Shown: positions 10,996 through 22,051 of the stretch, piece after piece
Layout of the letters: each line of letters begins with the position of its first letter
How positions within the stretch are numbered: position 1 is the stretch's first letter
Assembly: GCA_945859605.1 (NCBI GenBank)
Contig: OX243822.1
Location: 15,217,662-15,281,661 of the forward strand
Direction of reading: 5' to 3'
DNA length: 64,000 nt
From: Lumbricus rubellus
Taxonomy: Eukaryota > Annelida > Clitellata > Crassiclitellata > Lumbricidae
The notes under the pieces: model-generated
What the model was told of the DNA's origin: nothing
Databases searched by the model: none
The model's input: the letters and a program-made list of their open reading frames with translations, nothing else
Program-made: the position numbers and the translations under genes

Positions 10996-11090
10996 ATATA
11001 TATAAATAAATAAATAAATAAATAAATATATAAATAAATATATAAATAAATAAATATACATCCTTCCTTATAGATATAGATATATATATA
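10996..11090. repeat. AAAT/TA microsatellite
   Basis: AAATAAATAAAT and TATATA simple repeat directly after the tandem array. Confidence 0.85.
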
Positions 11091-11387
11091 GAATGCTAAT
11101 AAGTAATAACCGTTGTCTGAGACGACGAGACACAATAGTTTGAATGCACCATACACAAACTGTCTAGTGTCAAAGTCTCAAAGAACATATTAATTGTATT
11201 GTCATCAACATAGTAAATAATTTATTCTGCGGTAGGCCTACATATAGGTATACGTAGCCTATCTATACATTGGCACATTAAGTATGCATGCATGCATGAA
11301 TACCCGTGCGTATGCTATACATGTATATGTATGTAATGTGGGTTTGCATGTTTGTATTTATTTTCATTTGTATTATCATTGTTGAGT

Positions 11388-11452
11388 TTTACATAGAGCA
11401 CCTTCAAAGGTAAACTACTCAGAAGCGCTCCCAAGTCCAACCACGGCTAAAA
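11388..11452 (-). repeat. Short LINE 3'-end remnant
   Basis: The phrase ACATAGAGCACCTTC, followed by CTCAGAAGCGCTCCCAAG, resembles the 3' end of the CR1/L2-like elements at 15046 and 32860 (TTTATAAAGCGCCTC ... CAGAGGCGCTCCC). Probably a strongly 5'-truncated copy. Confidence 0.5.
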
Positions 11453-11867
11453 AAGGCAGTTATATTTTGAAAGGAACAATATTGGTGTGGTCTCTGTTTG
11501 TATGTTTGTATGCTTGCGTGTACGACTGTACGTATACCGACGGTATCTATAATTATAAGTGATGGAAGTTGCCAGCCTGTTGGGATCATCTTCAAGTATA
11601 CCGTATTGGCAATGATGAAATTGATATCAAACTTGCTTTAGAGCAGTGGTACTGTGGTTCCCAACCATTTTTAACTTTAGGGCCACTTTTCTAAGTTTGA
11701 GGACACGAGGGCCATTTTTCTTATTTGAAGGACATTAGAGGGGTCACAGGGCTAAAATTTAATTAACTAAAAGCATATAAGATTGCTATCATTGAAAAAA
11801 TAGAATGTTTGATGTTATTTATAGACGTCGAAATAAAACGTGTTCTATCGTGTCCAAATTGTCAGTT
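11453..11867. other. No gene; one-sided hAT-like end
   Basis: A phrase GTGGTTCCCAACCATTTTT at about 11654, followed by AGGGCCACTTTTC, looks like one end of a hAT-type element. I find no matching inverted end. The rest is unrecognised. Confidence 0.4.
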
Positions 11868-12054
11868 TTTCATTAATTCATTCATTCATTCATTCATTCA
11901 TTCATCTGTTCATTAATTCATTTCATTTGTTCATTCGTTCATTTGTTGAGTCATTTATTTATTCCTTCCTTCCAATTATTCACTCACTCATTCATTCATT
12001 CATTCATTCATTCATTCATTCATTCATTCAGTCAGTCAGTCAGTCAGTCAGTCA
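11868..12054. repeat. ATTC and CAGT tetranucleotide microsatellites
   Basis: ATTC/TTCA tetramers run from about 11873, interrupted in the middle, and pass into a CAGT run (about 12030-12054). Confidence 0.9.
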
Positions 12055-12280
12055 GCATGTTATTAATAGACCAAAGATATAGCCTTTATCTGCATTAAAA
12101 AAGTATTCTGCGAACATTTAATTAATTTCAACAAGAAATTGCCTCACCTGTGACGTTGTATGGCGTATGTGTTGTCATGTTAGCGCCTTCTTTGCTCAAA
12201 GCCTCAAGATTACTTGCAGGATCAAGTTCGACGGATTACGACTTAACAACTTTAATCTGTAATGAACGAATTGAACTGTC

Positions 12281-12412
12281 CGATTAATTGTTCGATCAAT
12301 TGCTCGATTAATTGACCGATTAATAGCTGATTAATTCTCCGATTAATCACCCGATTAATTGTTCGATTAATTGGCGGATAAATTGTCAGATTAATTGAAC
12401 CAAATTAATCAA
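12281..12412. repeat. 12-bp degenerate array of CGATTAATTG units
   Basis: About ten units of CGATTAATTGNN follow one another with a 12-base period (clear units at 12281, 12305, 12352 and 12364), decaying to GGATAAATTG, AGATTAATTG and AAATTAATC at the right. Each unit carries a TAATTG/TAATTA-type core like that bound by homeodomain proteins. It could equally be a decaying minisatellite. Confidence 0.65.
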
Positions 12413-12544
12413 AGCGATCAAATTATTCAACGTAACGTAATAACATCAATGACAACCGTAACACGTAACAATGATTTATATAGCGCCCTTTGTAGCATCT
12501 GTTCCGGATAATTAATTGGCGTCGTTTGTCACTGACTTCACAAG

Positions 12545-12705
12545 GCGGTGGCTCCAATTAAGCGACGGGTTATAAAAGCAAACGAGCGACCAATGGACGC
12601 AGAGAAGTCCGGAAGAGGACGCCATCGTCAGCCAATCAGAATCGCCGGTCTGCTTAAGGTCGAACGTGATTGGTCGCTGGTCGATCGGTCGAGATTTTTT
12701 GTGCA
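12545..12705 (-). promoter_or_regulatory. Candidate promoter: CCAAT cluster and TATA-like box
   Basis: Read on the minus strand, three CCAAT/ATTGG elements (about 12670, 12635 and 12590) precede a TTTTATAA box (about 12570-12578). A TGCAAATAAT octamer-like site lies at about 12701-12710 and the TAATTG array lies ~150 bases downstream. It is oriented towards the receptor gene 4.2 kb away, but no transcript evidence links them. Purely motif-based. Confidence 0.25.
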
Positions 12706-12729
12706 AATAATTGTCTGATCGAACGGTTG

Positions 12730-13020
12730 CCGCGGATGAATGAACGAGAGGGAGAGCGGAAAGAGGGAAGACTGGAGAGCGGAAAGAGGGGAAAGGGGAA
12801 AGGAGCAGGAAGAGGAAGGGAAGAAATTATTGAAGAGAAGAGTGGAAGAATTAAAAGGAAGGTGAAAGAGTACAAAGAAGGGAAGTAAGAACAGTGGAAC
12901 GTGGAAAGGAAGGAGGATAGCCTAAAGAGGAAGAAGATAAAGTGGAGAGTATAGGAAGAGAAATAAGTGGATGGGATAGAGGCGGAAGGGGAAGACCGAA
13001 GAAGGAAGAGGCGACGGGAA
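12730..13020. repeat. Purine-rich GA/GGA tract
   Basis: Almost pure A/G on the plus strand. Frames through it (Arg/Glu/Lys or Ser/Phe/Leu) are low-complexity and not credible genes. Confidence 0.8.
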
Positions 13021-15045
13021 AAGAACATGTAGGCCTATAATTGAATCAGCCATGTTATGATGCTTGATCACTTCATCTGATCACTTCATCTGTTTGGTCA
13101 GTCAATAATTATGAAAACGAGAAAAGCAAAAAATTAATGAAAACAGAAACAGAGAAAACTCACTGCCTGGAAAAAGCTAAAAGATCATGTATAATCATAA
13201 TCTATATTCGACTGATTCTTCTCTCTGTTGCTGCGACTCTTTTTCTCTCTTTGTCTGTCTGTCTGTCTCTTCATGTCTCTCTTTCTCTCGAAATATGTTT
13301 CTATGTCTGTCTGTCTGTCTGTCTCTCTCTCTCATAGCGGCGCTATAGAAATGACTAAATGCATTAGGCTACATGCAATCAGTCTGGTAAACACGATATG
13401 TATGCATGTCTGTCTGCCTGTGTGTGTATGTGTCTCTCTTTCTGCTTTCTCTCGCACAACCTCCGTCCCCCCCTTCGCCCACTACCTCCCACTAGCGTTC
13501 TTCTTCTACCTGTCTCCAATTACCGTTTCCATGCAGCATATTCTCCCGCTGTTCCCTTCCTTAATCGTTCCAACTCTCCGCCATTCCATTTCCTCCCCCC
13601 GTCCACACACCCCTCCCCACTGGACACCGAACTCTTCCAGACATGGATCCGATTCCTTCGACCATCGCTCCGTCTCCAGGATTATCGATTAACCCCTACG
13701 TCCGGTCACCCACCATCTTCCCATCGCCTCGTCTTACCACCACCTCCACCCCATCTCTCCACCACCTCCACTCCATCTCTCCACCAACTCCACTCATTCT
13801 CTCGGTGATGGTCCGGATGCTGAATGGTCGGCAGACCGACCGACCGACCGCGCCGCATGCCAGTCTGGTAAACACGCTAATTCCCTGGCACTAAGTCCCG
13901 AATCCTAGCCGCATCACGGGCTTGGAATGTTCCCTCCCCCTTCTAAGACCTTGGACAAACACGTGGGTGCCTGCAGGACGGGTGAATTGGATTGGGTGGT
14001 CGGTTGGACGTGCATGCACGGTTTCGGGGGGGGGTGATTGGAAAACGGGTGAATTTTTTCACGGCTGTTTGGATTTCATGCATGGTGCACATGGGTGGAG
14101 GTGGATTATAATTATATTAATAATATATTAATAATATATAATATTACTTATATTTTTATATTAATTAATAGACCCTGTGTATATCCGTAAACAGTTCTTC
14201 GTTGAGTTTCCCTGCTGTATGAGAATCGCAGAAAAGAAACTGAGGGCCAGAGTCCGCCAGACGTTGATTTATGTAGAGGTCGGTGTAGGCTATACTTTAA
14301 TATTCATAGGTCGTGTATACGAAAGACCAGGGTGCCAAATCATGCACCACGGCAATTACCACACTGCGTGGTGTTTCCCAGACAGCCATGCCAGCCATCA
14401 AACTACCCAATCCACCCATCCATGCAGGCACCCAAACTGCATGCCATTAGGGGTAACATTTCTGTACGATTGCATAGATCCAAATATTTAAAAAAAATTG
14501 TACATGCAGGATGGTCCGGTATATAAAAATAATTTAATTTATACTTGATGCCTCAAATGAGAAAAATATTTCACTCTATATATATAGCATTATAGCTTTT
14601 TAAAAAGTTGACCAGGTACTAGTCTAGATTTTAATAAAATATTTGGAATAGCAATGGGATTATGGGAATACCATATATTTTTTTGTCATTACTTGACGCA
14701 ATAAAAGGCGCCTTTGACGTCATTTAAATATCCGGATTAGAATTTGGAATCCGATGGATCATCAGTTTTGTAGAATGCTGGACAATCCACTCAATACCTC
14801 AATCTGAGGTCAACATCAAGAGTGATTGCATGGAGTCAATATTGGATGATTTACATATATGCATGAACACATCAAGAAGGCTATCAAGAACTTTACAGAG
14901 ATTCGTAACAAACGTCAACACTGGTGGAGGACACTCTGGACACATTGATCACAAGTAACTGTTGTGAAGTACTATCAAGCTCATTATTTTGATAACAATA
15001 CTAATTATTTGAGATTTGATAAAATAGTTGTGTTTTCGTTTTGTT
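13021..15045. other. Intergenic; low-complexity pyrimidine repeats, no gene
   Basis: TCTG/CTCT repeats lie at about 13235-13335, C/T-rich DNA at about 13440-13800, and a short GACC repeat at about 13835-13850. Pieces of AT-rich sequence (14110-14170) follow. Open frames here are Ser/Pro/Leu-rich shadows. No domain is recognisable. Confidence 0.55.
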
Positions 15046-15645
15046 TGCTATTGTATTGTATTGTATTTAAACATTTATAAAGCGCCTCTAGTAGGGTGAA
15101 CCGTTCAGAGGCGCTCCCAGTGCGCAAGGCCCCGCGAGAAGAAACAAGTTTTGAGAAGAGACAAAGCAGAGGCGAGACTACCAGAGAGAAGTGTAGAGCG
15201 AACAGAAGGAAGAAGGGCATTCCAAAGAGAAGGACCAATTGAGACAAATGATCGAGACTGAGCCATGGATAGCAGTTCTAGAACGAGGAACCAAGAGGTC
15301 AAATCTGTTGGATGAACGAAGTGGACGGTGGGAGGAAGCCGAGTGAGGACGAAGTAAAACATTAGTCAGATATTTTGGAACAAGACCCCGTTGAGCCTTA
15401 ATTATCAGAGTGAGGATCTTAAATTGTGTGCGAGCACGGAGAGGAAGCCAGTGTAGTTCATGAAACATAAAGGCAGATATGTGAGAGTACTTGGGAAGGC
15501 GGGCAATCAATCTAGCAGCTGAGTTGAGAACCGACTGAATCGGTGAAAGACGAACTTTAGGAAGACCAATGAGGAGAGCATTGCAATAGTCAATTCGTGA
15601 GTTCCTGGAATGAAGTGCATGCACTATCGGGAGAAGGATTACTGC
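15046..15645 (-). mobile_element. 3' fragment of a CR1/L2-like LINE
   Basis: The minus strand encodes the C-terminal part of a non-LTR retrotransposon polymerase: HALHSRNSRIDYCNALL, LNSAARLIARLPKYSHI, LHWLPLRARTQFKILTL and, after a frame change, GPSLWNALLPSVRS. These blocks are typical of the region behind the reverse transcriptase in CR1/L2-type elements. The 3' end reads AGGCGCTTTATAAATG and finishes with a short ACAAT repeat tail (about 15046-15064), a usual LINE feature. It is 5'-truncated and frame-shifted, hence dead. The same 3'-end phrase recurs as short fragments elsewhere in the window. Confidence 0.85.
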
Positions 15646-15871
15646 TATATGTTTTGGATTGTCAAAAGTCAGTGAGTGGACTCATTAAAAATTACATAAC
15701 TTTTGTAATGTTTACAATAATTATTTTGGTAAAATTTGACTCTTGTACGCAAATCTTAATTATGTGAATTACCTTCAAGCCCATATAAAACTTAATTTAC
15801 AAATTCCTACTTCTGGTCAAAATACTAGCCAAAAAATCAGATGGCTACATATTTTTGGTCCACCCTATACA
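15646..15871. repeat. AT-rich repeat ending GGTCCACCCTATA
   Basis: The stretch ATTTACAAATTCCTACTTCTGGTCAAAATACTAGCC and its GGTCCACCCTATA end resemble 51225-51385 (ACTTCTGGTCCAGATATTGG ... GGCCCACCCTGTA). The start of the element at 26262 (ACAGGGTGGGCCAAAAAAG) is its inverted counterpart. Probably MITE ends of one family. Confidence 0.5.
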
Positions 15872-16960
15872 ATGTACATTAGGGTGGAGTGAAAAAACCG
15901 AAAATTGGAATTCCGAAAAGTAATGGCAATCAAAAGTTGCCCAATGACATGGGGTCAAAAAATGTGTAAAACGTTTTTAAAAATATTAATGTCTTCAGCC
16001 CCCATAAGTGGGCCAAAGTTCCAAAAAATTGCATTTTTCAAAGACAATTGCCGGTTTTATCATGAAATATTCTTAGTGCAAAATAACTAACTGCCATTCA
16101 ATACACCGTTGGAAAGAGCTCTTAAAACTGAACAAAATGGTGTATTCATTTACAGAATAGTCCCATATTTGTAGAAGATATTAATTTTTTAACCATACCC
16201 CCTCTTCGCGACATGTCGCGAAACCTAAAACAGTAAAACACTAATAACTTTTTTATCCTTTGGGATATTTCAATGCATAATATGTCATTCGATTCTGTTT
16301 AGGACCCTCTTTCTAACGGTGTATTGTAAGGTGAGATTGCATATTGTTTGTTTGATATTATTGGGATGGTATCTGCTATGCACCTTGACTGAAAGCACTT
16401 CCAAAGACTTTCATGGAAATCGTATTGCCGTCACAGTAGGGCAAAGTCACAAATGTAAGAATTTGTCTCATATACTGGCATGCATCATTGACCATCAGCA
16501 AGTAATCATGCTCTTTTAAAATTTATCCGATCCACTGTGTCTTAGAGGGACAGTAGTGCGTTACAGTCCTATAGTTAATTTTGATTTCAAATATCAGTTT
16601 CAGTTCTCGCGATCTTAATGGCGTCCGGACAGACTCATCTCTGTTGTCTGCACCTCAGCTACGGCTGCAATAGCTTCATTCACACTTTTAAGACACCTTT
16701 CAAAAATACTCTAACCTAGACATTGAAACTGTCAAACTATCGAGCTTGACCGGTAACATGAAATTGGAGCTGTTCTCTCCTTTGGCTGTGTTGGAACAGA
16801 TTGTTGGAACAGCAACCCTCCAGGTATGAAAGTCAATTAATTCTACATTATCTGCTGAGTTAAGATTCTGAGGCAGACCCCATGTCATTGGGCAACTTTT
16901 GGTTGCCATTACTTTTCGGAATTCCAATTTTCGGTTTTTTCACTCCACCCTAATGTACAT
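15872..16960. mobile_element. 1.1-kb element with ~85-bp terminal inverted repeats
   Basis: Bases 15872-15956 and 16876-16960 are inverted copies with about one mismatch, each beginning ATGTACATTAGGGTGGAG. The interior has no transposase I recognise but includes the perfect 18-base palindrome TTCGCGACATGTCGCGAA (16205-16222). I interpret it as a non-autonomous DNA transposon. A clean target-site duplication is not visible because the outermost bases are themselves inverted. Confidence 0.75.
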
Positions 16961-17387
16961 GCATACGTGTATGAGGACCTATGTACTGGAGTGTCAATGT
17001 ACCATAATTTTGTCCTTGAATCCACCATCATTACAAGGACATTGGCGCCTTTCTCCGTGTGCTACAGGACTCTTCCCACAGCACCATCCATCCATGCTGC
17101 ATTATACGAGGAGCCTCTACTAGCCCTATACGTGGAGAATCCTTCTCCCGATAGTGCATGCACTTCATTCCAGGAACTCATTCCAGGCCCTTCCAGTTGT
17201 GAATAATTCCGCATCCAGTGGGGCCACTCCTTCTGGAAAACGATGTCCGGAACATGAATGGAAGAGCTGAATGAGGAGTGGATTGGTCTCTCAAGAGCGC
17301 GGCTAACCACGCCAATGAACGACGGCGGCCGAGTGTGGACGGGCGGTGTGGCCTCGGTGCTGGCGGGCAGCCATGCAGAGAGCATCG
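16961..17387. other. Flank with inverted LINE scrap
   Basis: Bases 17139-17185 are the reverse complement of 15599-15645, the 5' break of the LINE at 15046-15645 (shared phrase TCTCCCGATAGTGCATGCAC). The rest gives only unrecognised frames. The right end is the breakpoint of the tandem duplication. Confidence 0.55.
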
Positions 17388-18560
17388 AAAGGGAAAAGGC
17401 AAACAGCGTGGAGCAGGACATCAATCACGTTAGCTGCTCTTTTGAGGACCTCGTTAAATAAATATCAAGCTCATCTTCTTCGTGTCCCTCCCCTCCGCCC
17501 TCTCCTCCTCCCTCTCTCCCTGCAGCTGCAACCAAAGCCATGGATGGAGGAGCATTGTGTGTTGTGGCTGACTGCTGCAGATGGGAGGACTCAGTGAACG
17601 GTGACTGTGCTTCGGCGGATGTCTCTTTACTATACCGTTTCTTTCCACTTCCTCTTTCGTCTCTCCACCAGCCAGCTACTCCTCTTCCTCCTGCTCTATA
17701 GATGTCCTCTTCATGATGCATATATGCTTCTCCGTTTAATCCTTCCTCTTTTCCTCCTTGTGCTCCTCATCTTTACACATAACATCGTTCATTCCTTTAT
17801 CTCTCTTCCTAAAATGCTCCCCCTCCTCCTCCTCTTCCTCCTCCTCCTCTCATTTCTGCAACTTCTTATCCTCGTTCATAAATGATTATTATCTCTCTTT
17901 TCCTCGTAATTATCACCTTCCCCTTTATTCTCCATGCACGTATGCAGTGCTTCCCATTCATCTGTTTACTGCTTCTTTTGCTCTTCCTTCACCTTCTGCA
18001 ATTTTTCCCTCCTCTATTCTCTTTCTATAATACATCCTCCTCGCCTATTCCACTACTCTACCTGCTCATCCTTTTCTCTGCTATTCATCGTCTTCCTGGT
18101 CCTCTTTCCTCATTCTCTTTGCCCTCCTCTTCCTTCTCCTTCTCCTCCTCCTCCTCCTCCTCCTCTCCTCATCCTTTCTCCATCCATCTTCTCCTTTTTG
18201 GTCTCGTCCTCCTCCTCCTCCTCCTCTACTCCCTCATCTCATTCATCGCATCCTCCTTCTCCTCATTCTCTCCCATCCTCCCATTCTCCTCCGGAAGCTG
18301 AGCATCTCTCAATAAACGCCGCCTGGATGATGAGCGATGTAGACGACCAGAGAGAGACCAGAAGAAGAAGCCACTCAAACTCATAGCGTGAAGCACCCTC
18401 ACCGCGCGGTCATCCATCGCCGCACCCCCTCCCCCATCGTCCATCCATCCATCCATCGGGGTCTTCTCCGATTGCCCCGCGACCACAAAGGCCACCGCCT
18501 CCGCCCCGCCGCCACCGCCGCAAAGCTACGAGAGCACTTGCCATCGCTTCTGAGGTTTAA

Positions 18561-18707
18561 ATGTCGTCGTCGGCGACGGTGGAGAGTGTCCTCCGCCGAG
18601 TGGGCCCACGACACGAGATCGCCGCGCCACTCCGATTATCATTGCCTGCCGACTCAGCAGCAGCAGCAGCATCATCAGCATCAGCAGCCGTGGTAATAGA
18701 CGCTTAA
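18561..18707 (+). CDS. Possible short open frame in CpG-rich block (48 aa)
   Basis: ATG opens MSSSATVESVLRRVGPRHEI and the frame ends in an Ala/Ser-rich tail and TAA. A GTAATA just before the stop could act as a splice donor, which would make this a first coding exon. No domain is recognisable. The surrounding 300 bases are CpG-rich. A duplicate lies at 21905-22051; the diverged third copy (51481 onward) begins just after this segment, so conservation cannot be judged. Weak candidate. Confidence 0.15.
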   Translation: MSSSATVESVLRRVGPRHEIAAPLRLSLPADSAAAAASSASAAVVIDA

Positions 18708-19838
18708 TTACTGTCCTACCTTCTTCGCATCAATCGACTCCGTCAAACGCTGAAGTGGTTCGCCGTCGGTCCCTAGGTGGCGTGTTCCACAGTCATCCTA
18801 TAAGAGCAGTTCGTCAGTCGGTCGGTCCCTAGGTGGCGTCGTGTTCAATCGATCGTCTGCTTAGCTTGCGGTGGGCATCGGTCCGTCAGGAGGAAGAGCC
18901 TGGAGAGGGAGGGAAGGGGAATGGTGAGGGGAACGGCTGGAATGAGTGGACGATGAGGGTGGATGATGAGAGGGTTTGTAATGCGGGTAAAACGATCGGA
19001 CGGAGAGGACAAAGTCTGTGAGTCTGTGACGGTGCCAAAGACAACTGTTTTGTCTCCTATTGTACAAGCACAGCTGCCTTTCTACGTTTTTATGTCTTGC
19101 TCTCTTTTTGTCACACTACTTCCTTCTCGCTCCATCTCTGTCTCTCCGTCTCCCTCTGTCTCCCTCTGTCTCTCTCTCTCAGTCTCCCTCTGTCTCTCTC
19201 AGTCTCCCTCTGTCTCCCTCTGTCTCTCTCAGTCTCCCTCTGTCTCCCTCTGTCTCTCTCAGTCTCCCTCTGTCTCCCTCTGTCTCCCTCTGTCTTTCTC
19301 TCTCAGTCTCCCTCTTTCTCTGTCTCTGTCTTTCTCCGACTTTAATTTTGTGTTTGTTTCATTTCCTCATTACATTCAACCGATTTACAGTCTATCGATT
19401 TGTATGTCCTCCGACTCTCGCTCTTCCTTTCTCTGTATATGCATACGCGACGATAATCTAGATATTAGAGTAAGAAATTAAGAATAAAAATAAGAAGCTG
19501 ACTTAGACGGAGCGTTCAAGCATGCAGGTATGTACACATGCACATGAAAAATTGCAGAACTGTCTGTATAAACATTTTTTAATATAAAAAAATAGATTAC
19601 AATCTAATAGGTCATTTTAAAAAAAAGCGGAGATCAGATTCCCTGCCACATTGTCAATGAGTGATTTTTCGACATGATATTATATCAGCGAATGTCAAGA
19701 TTGGCTCTAAAGTTCTCAGTCAACTTATAAAGAGTATATACAAAAGACGATCTTCGAAATTTAAATGATTGCAAACGCAATGAACATTGAACAATTAATC
19801 ATGCAAATAATGTATACAACGGTCACCGTGCCTCCGAG

Positions 19839-19982
19839 CATGCAGGGTGAGAATTTGCCGGTGGGGTTTAGGGGTTTCGACCCTCAGTCTTTCTTAGAGC
19901 CCCATAGTAAAGTCTGTTTTTCACACCCCAATTCCAAGTGAATCATAGTCCAAACAGTTGTTTTTCCACAATTCTCACACTG
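19839..19982. mobile_element. hAT-like MITE in IAP 3' flank, copy 1
   Basis: Ends are CATGCAGGGTGAGAATT and AATTCTCACACTG. The flanks CCTCCGAG (19831-19838) and CCTCCGAT (19983-19990) form an 8-base target duplication, typical of hAT elements. The equivalent site at locus B (about 55893-55905) is empty. Confidence 0.8.
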
Positions 19983-20557
19983 CCTCCGATTATTTAATTG
20001 TAGGCCTAGTTATGTTAGAATTCTTTGAGTGGATGAATGAACGAACAAACGAATGAATGACAACATGAAACAGACAGAGGAAGCAATGATGGTCATAAGA
20101 TTAAATTAGAATCAAATCGATTATAAGTATAAGTTAACTTTAAAAAATTTCTCTAGCAAAATAATTCCGTCCATCGAATCCATCCATAGCAGCACGATAT
20201 TATACACACTTATGAGACAGTTCATTTTTAACATGCATTAATAACTTTGCGTTTGCATGTATACGTTTGGTGTGATAAGCGGTGTAGCATGTTATGCTGC
20301 TTAGTCATCGGTGCTCGTGAACTCAACCTTAGCACCATCTTACGGCAACCCTGGGGAACGACTGAACTATAATATATGCCTCATGGAACAACTGACGGAC
20401 GGTATGTTTTCATATCTCTGGTCCCGTGTTCTATGTACAACAGAATATTATACATGTATACGTTTCTACAATGGAGATTTGCCTCTGCATGGAGTCATTG
20501 AAATTTTCGCTCGCTCCATCGTCTTAAATAAGCTTACACTTGCACGAAGACATTTAG

Positions 20558-20628
20558 CTACGTAAATCTAGCGTCTAGCACTTCACAAATTGTCGTCACG
20601 AGTTCTTGAGCGTTGGCGAAATTGCTTC
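20558..20628 (-). CDS. Duplicate terminal exon of IAP-like gene A (UBA end)
   Basis: This is an exact-looking copy of the terminal exon at 23901-23971, carried by the tandem duplication. It keeps the acceptor (TTTTTATCTGTTTCAG) and encodes SNFANAQELVTTICEVLDAR-FT and a TAG stop. It sits downstream of the other copy, so a transcript of gene A could use either as last exon. It has no upstream UBA exon of its own because the duplication stops in the intron microsatellite. It may be a redundant 3' exon or an assembly artefact of two haplotypes. Confidence 0.7.
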
Positions 20629-21904
20629 CTGAAACAGATAAAAACAATTTCTTAAATACCATCGCTATAGTGGTAATCTTCAGCTTCATTTTCCTCCTCC
20701 TCGTCGTCATCAACATCGTCATCAATATCGTCAACAACAAAGGGAAAAGGCAAACAGCGTGGAGCAGGACATCAATCACGTTAGCTGCTCTTTTGAGGAC
20801 CTCGTTAAATAAATATCAAGCTCATCTTCTTCGTGTCCCTCCCCTCCGCCCTCTCCTCCTCCCTCTCTCCCTGCAGCTGCAACCAAAGCCATGGATGGAG
20901 GAGCATTGTGTGTTGTGGCTGACTGCTGCAGATGGGAGGACTCAGTGAACGGTGACTGTGCTTCTGCGGATGTCTCTTTACTATACCGTTTCTTTCCACT
21001 TCCTCTTTCGTCTCTCCACCAGCCAGCTACTCCTCTTCCTCCTGCTCTATAGATGTCCTCTTCATATATGCTTCTCCGTTTAATCCTTCCTCTTTTCCTC
21101 CTTGTGCTCCTCATCTTTACACATAACATCGTTCATTCCTTTATCTCTCTTCCTAAAATGCTCCCCCTCCTCCTCCTCTTCCTCCTCCTCCTCTCATTTC
21201 TGCAACTTCTTATCCTCGTTCATAAATGATTATTATCTCTCTTTTCCTCGTAATTATCACCTTCCCCTTTATTCTCCATGCACGTATGCAGTGCTTCCCA
21301 TTCATCTGTTTACTGCTTCTTTTGCTCTTCCTTCACCTTCTGCAATTTTTCCCTCCTCTATTCTCTTTCTATAATACATCCTCCTCGCCTATTCCACTAC
21401 TCTACCTGCTCATCCTTTTCTCTGCTATTCATCGTCTTCCTGGTCCTCTTTCCTCATTCTCTTTGCCCTCCTCTTCCTTCTCCTTCTCCTCCTCCTCCTC
21501 CTCCTCCTCTCCTCATCCTTTCTCCATCCATCTTCTCCTTTTTGGTCTCGTCCTCCTCCTCCTCCTCCTCTACTCCCTCATCTCATTCATCGCATCCTCC
21601 TTCTCCTCATTCTCTCCCATCCTCCCATTCTCCTCCGGAAGCTGAGCATCTCTCAATAAACGCCGCCTGGATGATGAGCGATGTAGACGACCAGAGAGAG
21701 ACCAGAAGAAGAAGCCACTCAAACTCATAGCGTGAAGCACCCTCACCGCGCGGTCATCCATCGCCGCACCCCCTCCCCCATCGTCCATCCATCCATCCAT
21801 CGGGGTCTTCTCCGATTGCCCCGCGACCACAAAGGCCACCGCCTCCGCCCCGCCGCCACCGCCGCAAAGCTACGAGAGCACTTGCCATCGCTTCTGAGGT
21901 TTAA

Positions 21905-22051
21905 ATGTCGTCGTCGGCGACGGTGGAGAGTGTCCTCCGCCGAGTGGGCCCACGACACGAGATCGCCGCGCCACTCCGATTATCATTGCCTGCCGACTCA
22001 GCAGCAGCAGCAGCATCATCAGCATCAGCAGCCGTGGTAATAGACGCTTAA
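21905..22051 (+). CDS. Possible short open frame, duplicate copy (48 aa)
   Basis: Duplicate of the weak candidate at 18561-18707, identical by eye, brought by the tandem duplication. The same doubts apply. Confidence 0.15.
   Translation: MSSSATVESVLRRVGPRHEIAAPLRLSLPADSAAAAASSASAAVVIDA

Larger units (their letters stand above)
17388..20738. repeat. Tandem segmental duplication, copy 1 (~3.35 kb)
   Basis: This block is almost identical to 20739-24082. By eye I see a 7-base difference near 17706, a G/T change at about 17614 and a one-base change in the CT repeat near 19180. It contains a C/T-rich stretch (17470-18300), a CpG-rich stretch (18390-18710), a CTCTGTCTCC repeat (19135-19345), a MITE and a terminal exon of the IAP-like gene. 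The left break is in AAAGGGAAAAGG and the right break is at the start of the CAT/CGT microsatellite. Confidence 0.95.

Noticed and set aside
17425..17721. 98-codon Gly/Glu-rich minus-strand frame, also in copy 2
   Set aside because: Antisense of a C/T-rich tract, no domain, no splice evidence.
20311..20565. 84-codon frame repeated at 23654 and partly at 56854
   Set aside because: Kept in the tandem copies only because they are near-identical; against B it shows indels and frame loss, so it is 3' flank and not a gene.
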